Below, piece by piece: positions 56,672 to 64,000 of a stretch of 64,000 nucleotides of DNA. The DNA is taken from NCBI RefSeq assembly GCF_963675905.1, contig NZ_OY780936.1, positions 248,001 to 312,000 on the forward strand, given 5' to 3'. Below the pieces are notes generated by a model. The model was not told where the DNA came from. It did not search any database and was given only the letters and a program-made list of their open reading frames with translations. The stretch's first letter is position 1, and every line of letters begins with the position of its first letter. Source of the stretch: an uncultured Bacteroides sp. GTDB lineage: Bacteria > Bacteroidota > Bacteroidia > Bacteroidales > Bacteroidaceae. Position numbers and translations under genes: made by a program.

Positions 56672-58954
56672 ATGAAAGAATTAAAACTAATAGCTATAAT
56701 ATTATTTATTATCCTCTATGCTCCGGTTCAGGCTGCAGAAAAAGATTTTGTGAATTATGTGAATACTTTGCAAGGTACTAACTCCAGGTTTGAGTTAACA
56801 AGAGGAAATACATACCCTACACTGGCTATGCCATGGGGTATGAATTTCTGGACTCCTCAAACCGGAGTCAACCGTGATGGATGGATTTATCAGTATTTCA
56901 AGGATTCCATTCGCGGATTCCGTCAAACACATCAATGCAGTTCGTGGACTAATGATTATGCCGCCTTTTCATTGATGCCTGTTTCCGGCAAACTGGTAGT
57001 CGACCAATACCAGAGAGCATTACGCTTTGATCATAAAAATGAAATTGCCAAACCGCATTACTATAAGGTTACGTTCGACAATAACCTTACAACAGAAATG
57101 TCTCCAACAGAAAGGGGCGTATACTTCAGATTCAGTTTCCCTCAGGAAAAAGATGCTTATGTGGTATTGGATGGAAATAGTGGCGGAAGTATGGTACGAA
57201 TCTACCCCGAAGAACAGAAAATTGTAGGATATTGTAAAAATGCCAATCATTCGGTGCCCCAAGGCTTTACTAACTATTTTGTGGTAAAATTCAACAAACC
57301 GTTCAAGTCTTATGGAACCTGGAAGAACGACAAAGGTGACATATCAAAAGATAGTAAAGAAGCCTTTGGCGATTATGTCGGATCTTATATTCAGTTTAGC
57401 CCTGGTGAACAGGTAGAAGCAAAGGTTATCTCGTCTTTTATCAGTATCGAACAGGCAGAGCTTAGCTTCAAGAAAGAACTGGCCGGCCTGAATACGCTGG
57501 AAGATGCAAAATCAAAAGCTCAGGATGCATGGAACAAGCAATTAGGGAAAATAGAAGTAGAGGGTGGCACTCCCGAAGAAAAGGCTACATTCTATTCATG
57601 CTTCTTCCGTTCTATGCTTTTCCCAAGAAAGTTTTATGAATACGATGCAAACAATAATCCTATTTATTATAGCCCTTACGATGGTAAGTTGCACGAAGGA
57701 TACATGTATACCGATAATGGATTCTGGGATACTTTCCGTGCACAGTTCCCTTTAAATATTTTCCTGCATCCCGAGATGCACGGACGATATGTAAAGTCGT
57801 TGGTTGATGCTTACGATCAGAGCGGATGGTTGCCATCCTGGTCATTCCCGGGACATAGTTGCGGAATGGTAGGAAACCATGCTGCTTCCCTGTTGGCCGA
57901 TGCCTATGTTAAAGGAGTAAGAACGTTTGATGCGGATAAGGCTCTGGAAGCAATGTATCACGAAGCAACCAATAAAGGAACATTCGGACCGTCAAACGGG
58001 CGCGATGGCTGGCAGGATTACTTCAAGCTGGGTTATGTTCCTTATCCGGGATATGCGGAATCGGTAGCAAAGACTTTAGAGTTCTGTTATGATGATTTTT
58101 GTGCCATGCAAGTAGCTCGCCTCTCTGGTAACAGTCATTATGAGGATATCTTCAAACGACAGATTTACAACTATAAAAATGTGTATGATCCCGGTACCCG
58201 TTTCATGAGAGGAAAACAAAAAGATGGAAAGTGGGTTCCAAATTTTGATCCTTCGGAATGGGGAGGACCTTATACGGAAGGATGTGCATGGCATTATCAC
58301 TGGTCGGTTTTTCATGATATACAAGGATTAATCAACCTGATGGGAGGCGATCATAACTTTGTAGCTAAGCTCGATTCTGTTTTCTCTGTTCCTAATACTT
58401 TCAAAGTGGGAACATACGGAAGGGTTATTCACGAAATGGCCGAAATGGAAATGATCAACATGGGACAGTATGCACATGGGAATCAGCCTATCCAGCACAT
58501 GATTTATCTGTATAACTATGCCGGTTCTCCATGGAAAACTCAGTATTGGGCACGAGAGGTGATGCAAAAGCTCTACAACTCAACTCCCGATGGATATCCC
58601 GGAGATGAAGATCAGGGACAAACCTCTTCGTGGTATGTTATCAGTGCATTAGGCTTGTATTCTGTCTGTCCGGGTACTGACCAGTACGTGGTTAGCTCAC
58701 CGGTATTCCCTAAGATGACTGTTCACTTGGAGAACGGAAAAACACTGACTATTGTATCTGATGGCAATTCGCTTAAAAACCGTTATATCCAGTCGGCCAG
58801 TCTGAATGGTGAGAAGTTTACCCGTACATGGCTTACCTACAAGGAGCTGATGAATGGAGGTACTATTCAGTATAAAATGGGAAATAAACCTAATAAGTCA
58901 TGGGGAACATCAATAAAAGACAGACCCTATTCTGTATCGGTTAATCTGAAATAA
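56672..58954 (+). CDS. GH92 alpha-mannosidase, first copy
   Basis: 760 aa with a signal peptide (about residues 1-21). GH92 features: the N-terminal beta-sandwich with GNTYPTLAMPWGMNFWTPQTG, then the helical barrel with GHSCGMVGNHAASLLADAYVKG, the acid candidate Glu in YTEGCAWHYHWS, the His-Glu pair in VIHEMAEME, GNQPIQHMIYLYNYAG and the base pair of Asp in GDEDQGQTSSWYV. By count the His-Glu pair lies 51-52 residues after the acid, where known alpha-1,2-mannosidases have one. These exo-enzymes use a Ca ion and invert alpha-mannose. The next gene is a close relative. It follows the GH42-like gene by 72 bases. Confidence 0.94.
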   Translation: MKELKLIAIILFIILYAPVQAAEKDFVNYVNTLQGTNSRFELTRGNTYPTLAMPWGMNFWTPQTGVNRDGWIYQYFKDSIRGFRQTHQCSSWTNDYAAFSLMPVSGKLVVDQYQRALRFDHKNEIAKPHYYKVTFDNNLTTEMSPTERGVYFRFSFPQEKDAYVVLDGNSGGSMVRIYPEEQKIVGYCKNANHSVPQGFTNYFVVKFNKPFKSYGTWKNDKGDISKDSKEAFGDYVGSYIQFSPGEQVEAKVISSFISIEQAELSFKKELAGLNTLEDAKSKAQDAWNKQLGKIEVEGGTPEEKATFYSCFFRSMLFPRKFYEYDANNNPIYYSPYDGKLHEGYMYTDNGFWDTFRAQFPLNIFLHPEMHGRYVKSLVDAYDQSGWLPSWSFPGHSCGMVGNHAASLLADAYVKGVRTFDADKALEAMYHEATNKGTFGPSNGRDGWQDYFKLGYVPYPGYAESVAKTLEFCYDDFCAMQVARLSGNSHYEDIFKRQIYNYKNVYDPGTRFMRGKQKDGKWVPNFDPSEWGGPYTEGCAWHYHWSVFHDIQGLINLMGGDHNFVAKLDSVFSVPNTFKVGTYGRVIHEMAEMEMINMGQYAHGNQPIQHMIYLYNYAGSPWKTQYWAREVMQKLYNSTPDGYPGDEDQGQTSSWYVISALGLYSVCPGTDQYVVSSPVFPKMTVHLENGKTLTIVSDGNSLKNRYIQSASLNGEKFTRTWLTYKELMNGGTIQYKMGNKPNKSWGTSIKDRPYSVSVNLK

Positions 58955-59067
58955 GTAATTTACAAAAAAGTGAATGTTGATATAAGTAATTTGTTCTTAT
59001 TATTTGTATTAGCAAAAGGTTATCCCTTTTAATAAAACAGAAACCGTTATAGATTTAATTATATATT

Positions 59068-61377
59068 ATGAGAAATAAGAAATTATTAGCAGTTCTTTTC
59101 ACTGTGCTTTTGCAGTGGGTGTCAAATCCTGTTTTTGTATCTGCAGCCAGCAATGATTCATCTTCTCCGGTAGATTATGTCAATCCATTGATTGGTAGCC
59201 AGTCTACTTATGAGTTGTCAACCGGTAATACTTATCCTGCCATAGCCCTTCCCTGGGGAATGAACTTTTGGGTTCCTCAAACAGGTAAGATGGGTGATGG
59301 ATGGGCGTACATGTATACGGCCAACAAGATTCGTGGTTTTAAGCAAACTCATCAACCTAGTCCATGGATTAATGATTATGGTCAGTTTTCAATTATGCCA
59401 GTGGTTGGTTCTCCTGTCTTTAATGAAGAGAAGCGTGCCAGCTGGTTTTCGCATAAATCAGAGGTAGCAAAGCCTTATTATTACAAAGCTTATCTTGCCG
59501 ATCATGATGTAGTTACAGAGATTGCACCAACCGAACGTGCAGCAATGTTTCGTTTCACCTTTCCTCAGAACGACAGTTCCTTTGTGGTAATTGATGCTTT
59601 CGATAAAGGATCGTATATTCGGATTATCCCGGGAGAGAATAAGATTATGGGTTATACCACAAAGAACAGTGGGGGAGTACCCGATAACTTTAAAAACTAC
59701 TTTGTCATTACGTTCGATAAACCGTTTACTTACAAATACACTTTTGCCGATGGTGCATTAAAAACAGCCCAGGAGCAAACAGCCGACCATGTAGGAGCTG
59801 TAATCGGATTTAAAACAACAAAAGGTGAACTTGTTCATGCTAGAGTTGCCTCTTCATTTATCAGTTTCGAGCAAGCTGCACTTAATTTAAAGGAGGTGGG
59901 TAATGATAGCTTTGATCAGGTTGCTGCCAAAGGTAAGGCAGAGTGGAATAAAGCATTAAGCAAAATTGAAGTAGAGGGTGGTTCGTTGGACCAGTACCGC
60001 ACATTCTATTCCTGCATGTACCGCTCTTTACTCTTCCCTCGTAAGTTCTACGAGCAGGATGCAACCGGTAAAATTGTTCATTACAGTCCGTTTAATGGTC
60101 AGGTGCTTCCCGGATACATGTATACCGACTCTGGTTTCTGGGATACTTTCCGTTGCCTGTTCCCATTCCTTAATTTGATGTATCCATCAGCAAACAAGGA
60201 AATTCAGGAAGGACTTATCAATGTGTACAAAGAAAGCGGATTTTTCCCCGAATGGGCTAGCCCCGGTCATCGTGGCTGCATGGTAGGAAATAATTCAGCT
60301 TCCATATTGGTAGATGCTTATATGAAAGGTGTTAAGGTAGCCGATCTTGAAACCCTGTATAAAGGACTTATTCATGGAACAGAAAATGTACACCCTACAG
60401 TTTCCTCAACCGGACGTCTGGGATATGAATATTACAATAAACTTGGATATGTTCCTTACGATGTTAAGATAAACGAGAATGCAGCACGTACGCTTGAATA
60501 TGCTTATGACGACTGGTGCATCTATAAACTGGCCAAAGAACTTAAACGTCCGAAGAAGGAGATCGACTTGTTTGCCAAACGCGCCATGAATTATAAAAAC
60601 CTGTTCGACAAGGAAACCAAGCTGATGCGTGGAAAGAATGCCGATGGTAAATTTATGGCTCCTTTCTCTCCGTTGAAGTGGGGAGATGCTTTCACCGAAG
60701 GAAACAGCTGGCATTATACCTGGTCGGTATTCCATGACCCACAAGGCCTGATAGACCTGATGGGTGGTAAGGATGTCTTTGTAAACATGCTCGATTCTGT
60801 GTTTGCCGTACCACCAGTGTTCGATGCAAGCTACTACGGAGGTGTTATCCATGAAATCCGTGAAATGCAGATTATGAATATGGGTAATTACGCACACGGC
60901 AATCAACCCATTCAGCACATGATCTACATGTATAACTATGCCGGTCAGCCATGGAAAGCACAATACTGGTTGCGCGAAGTGATGAACCGCATGTACACCT
61001 GCAATCCCGATGGCTATTGTGGTGACGAGGACAACGGACAAACCTCTGCCTGGTATGTCTTCTCTTCTTTGGGATTCTATCCTGTATGTCCGGGAACCGA
61101 CGAATACGTGTTAGGTGCACCGTTATTCAAGAAAGCAACCGTTCATTTCGAAAACGGAAACAAGCTTATTATCAATGCTCCCGAGAATAGTGATAAGAAC
61201 CGTTATATCGAAGCCATGACGCTCAATGGTAAAACCTATACAAAGAATTACCTCAAGCATGCCGATTTACAAAACGGAGGAGAAATCAATATCCGTATGA
61301 GCGAAACACCCAATAAGCAACGCGGTACTCAGAAGGACGATTTTCCTTATTCGTTTTCAGTCAATGAAAAGAAATAA
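59068..61377 (+). CDS. GH92 alpha-mannosidase, second copy
   Basis: 769 aa with a signal peptide (about residues 1-26). It has the same motif order as the first GH92: GNTYPAIALPWGMNFWVPQTG, GHRGCMVGNNSASILVDAYMKG, Glu in FTEGNSWHYTWS, His-Glu in VIHEIREMQ, GNQPIQHMIYMYNYAG and GDEDNGQTSAWYV. The two copies are clearly related but differ over much of their length, so this is an old duplication, likely giving different linkage preference. It starts 113 bases after the first copy and 17 bases before the GH38 gene. Periplasmic or surface exo-alpha-mannosidase; the linkage is inferred only from the His-Glu pair. Confidence 0.94.
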   Translation: MRNKKLLAVLFTVLLQWVSNPVFVSAASNDSSSPVDYVNPLIGSQSTYELSTGNTYPAIALPWGMNFWVPQTGKMGDGWAYMYTANKIRGFKQTHQPSPWINDYGQFSIMPVVGSPVFNEEKRASWFSHKSEVAKPYYYKAYLADHDVVTEIAPTERAAMFRFTFPQNDSSFVVIDAFDKGSYIRIIPGENKIMGYTTKNSGGVPDNFKNYFVITFDKPFTYKYTFADGALKTAQEQTADHVGAVIGFKTTKGELVHARVASSFISFEQAALNLKEVGNDSFDQVAAKGKAEWNKALSKIEVEGGSLDQYRTFYSCMYRSLLFPRKFYEQDATGKIVHYSPFNGQVLPGYMYTDSGFWDTFRCLFPFLNLMYPSANKEIQEGLINVYKESGFFPEWASPGHRGCMVGNNSASILVDAYMKGVKVADLETLYKGLIHGTENVHPTVSSTGRLGYEYYNKLGYVPYDVKINENAARTLEYAYDDWCIYKLAKELKRPKKEIDLFAKRAMNYKNLFDKETKLMRGKNADGKFMAPFSPLKWGDAFTEGNSWHYTWSVFHDPQGLIDLMGGKDVFVNMLDSVFAVPPVFDASYYGGVIHEIREMQIMNMGNYAHGNQPIQHMIYMYNYAGQPWKAQYWLREVMNRMYTCNPDGYCGDEDNGQTSAWYVFSSLGFYPVCPGTDEYVLGAPLFKKATVHFENGNKLIINAPENSDKNRYIEAMTLNGKTYTKNYLKHADLQNGGEINIRMSETPNKQRGTQKDDFPYSFSVNEKK

Positions 61378-61394
61378 CCAATTTAATTAATTAT

Positions 61395-64000
61395 ATGAAA
61401 AAACTAATTTTAACCGCATTTGTAGCCATGAGTCTGGGATCTGTCCATGCTCAGCAGGAATACAAAGCTTACGTTGTATCGAATGCCCATTTCGATTCCC
61501 AATGGAACTGGACAGTGCAAACATCTATCAACGAATATGTTTATAACACATTGGTTCAGAACCTTTGGTTGCTCGACAATTATCCCGATTATGTGTTTAA
61601 CTTCGAAGGTGGAGTTAAATATCAGTGGATGAAGGAATACTATCCGCTCGAGTATGAAAAAATAAAGAAATACATTGCTCAGGGCAGGTGGAACATTGCA
61701 GGAAGCAGCTGGGATGCTACCGACCCCAACATGCCTTCACCCGAATCGTTTTTCCGTAACATTCTGTTAGGACAGGACTTTTATAAAAATGAATTTGGTG
61801 TAAAATCAAAAGATATATTCCTTCCGGACTGTTTCGGATTTGGATATGCCCTTCCTACAATTGCCGCTCATGCCGGATTAATAGGATTCTCTACACAGAA
61901 ACTGCAATGGAGACATAAGCCATTTCATGGAAATGCTAAATTCCCTTTCAATTTCGGTTTGTGGCAGGGAGTAGACGGATCGCGCATCATGGCTGCACTC
62001 AATGCAATGAATTACACTTCAAGATGGCAGAATGAAGACATCAGTAACAACAAAGAGCTTATTGATTTAGCCAAGAGTAGTGTGAACAATACAGCATACA
62101 GATATTACGGAACCGGCGATATGGGAGGTTCACCAACCATCTCTTCAGTAGCTTCACTAGAAAAAGGTATGAAAAGCAATGGCCCTGTAAAGATTATCAG
62201 TTCACGCTCTTACCAGTTGTTCGAAGATTACCTTCCTTTCGATAAGCATCCCGAACTGCCTGTCTGTAAAGGAGAATTGCTAATGGATGTTCATGGTACG
62301 GGATGCTACACATCACAAGCTGCAATGAAACGTTTTAACCGCCGTAATGAGCAGTTGGGCGATGCAGCAGAAAGATCATCTGTTATGGCAGACTTTCTGG
62401 GTGGTGTTGCATATCCTGCAGCTACGCTCGACGAATCGTGGAAACGATTTATCTGGCATCAGTTCCATGACGATTTAACAGGGACAAGTATCCCTAAAGC
62501 ATATACTTTTTCATGGAATGACGAGCTAATTGCTCAAAGTCGTTTTGCCGATATCATTAAAACCGCTACAGGATCTGTTTCACAAGCGCTCGACACAAAA
62601 GTTAAAGGTACAGCGGTAGTAGTGTATAATTCCTTATCGTCAGCACACAAAGATGTTGTTACGGCAAATGTTCCGGTAGCAGGCAAGCCATCGGGTGTAA
62701 GAGTGTTCAACAATAAAGGTAAGGAAATGCCTGCTCAGCTGGTATCTTATGCCAACGGTGTAGCTGCCATTACATTTGCTGCAGATGCTGCTCCGGTAAG
62801 CTATTCTGTTTACGATGTTCGTTTCGGTAAAGCAAATGCAGGTAAAAGCAGCTTGAAAGTTACATCAAATACACTTGAGAATAGCGTATATAAAATTACA
62901 TTGAATGCCGATGGAGATATCTCCTCTATTGTAGACAAACGAGTTAACCGCGAATTGGTTAAAAATGGAGCAGCCATTCGTCTGGCCTTTTTCCCTTCAA
63001 ATGAATCGTTCGAATGGCCGGCATGGGAAGTAATGAAGAAAGCAGTCGATGGTACACCTGTTTCAGTGAACGAAAACGTACGTATTTCAGTAGAAGAAAA
63101 CGGTCCGCTTTGTGCTACATTAAAGGTAGAAAGAAAGCATGCCAATTCTACTTTCGTGCAACACATCCGTTTAACTGAAGGAGCTGCTGATGATCGTATC
63201 GATATCATTAACGATGTTGACTGGGCATCACAGAATGCACTGCTCAAAGCAGAATTCCCACTCAATCTTTCCAACTCAAAAGCTACGTACGATTTAGGAC
63301 TAGGCTCTGTTGAAAGAGGTAACAATACCGATACTGCTTATGAAGTCTGTGCACAGCAATGGGCCGATTTAACCGACAAAGACGGAAGCTACGGAGTTTC
63401 TATTCTGAATAACTGCAAGTATGGCTGGGATAAACCAAATGACAACACCCTGCGTCTTACCCTGCTGCATACACCAAAAACAGACAAGTCATATACTTAT
63501 CAGGATAAGCAGGACTTAGGTCATCATGTATTTACATATTCCATAGTAGGCCACGTGGCATCTGCCGATCAGAAAGAAAAAACTGCATGGAAAGCAGATG
63601 CATTGAATAATCCAATGATCTCGTTCATCTCACCTAAGCATGCCGGTAAACTGGGCTCTGAGTTCTCGTTCGTAAAAACAAGTACCCCTCAGGTTGCGGT
63701 AAAAGCGTTGAAAAGATCAGAAGATGGCCAGTCGTATGTTGTTCGTTTATACGAGTTAAACGGTCAGGCAGCCAACAATGTAGAGATTGAATTCCCAACT
63801 GCTATAGAGTCGGCTCAGGAACTCAATGGTATTGAAGAAGCCATTGGCGAAGCAACCATAAAAGGAAACAAACTCATATTCAGCACCACAGCCTACAAAC
63901 CTAAAACATTCGGTGTAAAACTGAAAAAAGGAGCTATCGAATTACCTCAGTCGCTCAATATCCCTGTTGCGCTTGATTACAATGACCAAGCCTTTACGCC
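61395..64000 (+). CDS. GH38 alpha-mannosidase (cut by window end)
   Basis: The ATG at 61395 starts a signal peptide (about residues 1-19, ending VHAQ) and the frame stays open to base 64000, giving the first 868 residues. GH38 motifs: the zinc ligands His32 and Asp34 in SNAHFDSQWNW, the nucleophile Asp145 in FLPDCFGFG, and a zinc-site His in WHQFHDDLTGTS. GH38 enzymes are retaining, zinc-dependent alpha-mannosidases and are often specific for alpha-1,3 or alpha-1,6 mannose. A signal peptide on GH38 suggests periplasmic work on oligosaccharides trimmed by the GH92 pair. Only the end of the C-terminal beta domain is missing. Confidence 0.93.
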   Translation, partial: MKKLILTAFVAMSLGSVHAQQEYKAYVVSNAHFDSQWNWTVQTSINEYVYNTLVQNLWLLDNYPDYVFNFEGGVKYQWMKEYYPLEYEKIKKYIAQGRWNIAGSSWDATDPNMPSPESFFRNILLGQDFYKNEFGVKSKDIFLPDCFGFGYALPTIAAHAGLIGFSTQKLQWRHKPFHGNAKFPFNFGLWQGVDGSRIMAALNAMNYTSRWQNEDISNNKELIDLAKSSVNNTAYRYYGTGDMGGSPTISSVASLEKGMKSNGPVKIISSRSYQLFEDYLPFDKHPELPVCKGELLMDVHGTGCYTSQAAMKRFNRRNEQLGDAAERSSVMADFLGGVAYPAATLDESWKRFIWHQFHDDLTGTSIPKAYTFSWNDELIAQSRFADIIKTATGSVSQALDTKVKGTAVVVYNSLSSAHKDVVTANVPVAGKPSGVRVFNNKGKEMPAQLVSYANGVAAITFAADAAPVSYSVYDVRFGKANAGKSSLKVTSNTLENSVYKITLNADGDISSIVDKRVNRELVKNGAAIRLAFFPSNESFEWPAWEVMKKAVDGTPVSVNENVRISVEENGPLCATLKVERKHANSTFVQHIRLTEGAADDRIDIINDVDWASQNALLKAEFPLNLSNSKATYDLGLGSVERGNNTDTAYEVCAQQWADLTDKDGSYGVSILNNCKYGWDKPNDNTLRLTLLHTPKTDKSYTYQDKQDLGHHVFTYSIVGHVASADQKEKTAWKADALNNPMISFISPKHAGKLGSEFSFVKTSTPQVAVKALKRSEDGQSYVVRLYELNGQAANNVEIEFPTAIESAQELNGIEEAIGEATIKGNKLIFSTTAYKPKTFGVKLKKGAIELPQSLNIPVALDYNDQAFT

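Noticed and set aside
62810-63325. 171-codon minus-strand frame near the window end
   Set aside because: It lies inside the GH38 gene, whose open frame and motifs are convincing.

Overview
The window looks like the chromosome of a Bacteroides-type member of the Bacteroidota. It is AT-rich and holds three SusC/SusD outer-membrane transport pairs, a hybrid two-component regulator plus part of a second periplasmic propeller sensor, an ECF-sigma/FecR pair and many secreted glycoside hydrolases. Promoters match the Bacteroides pattern (TTTG, 19-21 bp, TAnnTTTG) rather than the E. coli one. The gene content resembles xylan- and mannan-degrading Bacteroides, but I cannot name a species. I recognised no tRNA, rRNA, insertion sequence, integrase or CRISPR array.

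Region 1 (1-25.7 kb) is a polysaccharide utilisation locus whose enzymes point to glucuronic-acid-decorated xylan. A divergent propeller sensor (cut by the window start) faces a susC/susD pair. Then come a GH35-type beta-galactosidase, a GH3 beta-glycosidase with a PA14 insert, a GH67 alpha-glucuronidase, mannonate dehydratase (uxuA) and a short-chain dehydrogenase suited to the fructuronate/mannonate step. The last two take glucuronic acid released by GH67 towards KDG. After a strong terminator come a full hybrid two-component regulator (1433 aa), a GH95-GH28 pair and a CE7 acetyl-xylan esterase with its own promoter. No endo-xylanase is visible. The susC is broken by two in-frame TGA codons, both in the context TGA-CAA-G.

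Region 2 (25.9-38.3 kb) starts with a tricorn-type protease on the minus strand. It is followed by a second SusC/SusD pair that has phosphoesterases instead of glycosidases: a calcineurin-like lipoprotein, a PHP-domain enzyme and an unrecognised 180-aa secreted protein. This looks like uptake of a phosphate ester rather than a plain glycan. A bacteriohemerythrin follows on the minus strand.

Region 3 (38.4-46.4 kb) holds a fluoride riboswitch in front of a CLC-type fluoride exporter, a 655-bp gap with four 22-bp-phased ACATGTAC repeats, and an RND efflux operon (adaptor, pump, TolC-like channel) on the minus strand.

Region 4 (46.4-64 kb) is a second glycan locus: ECF sigma factor, FecR-like anti-sigma factor, SusC with an STN signalling domain, SusD, a DUF3823 lipoprotein, a GH42/GH164-like enzyme, two GH92 alpha-mannosidases and a GH38 alpha-mannosidase cut by the window end. 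The set suits alpha-mannan or N-glycan breakdown, with the SusC itself signalling through FecR to the sigma factor.
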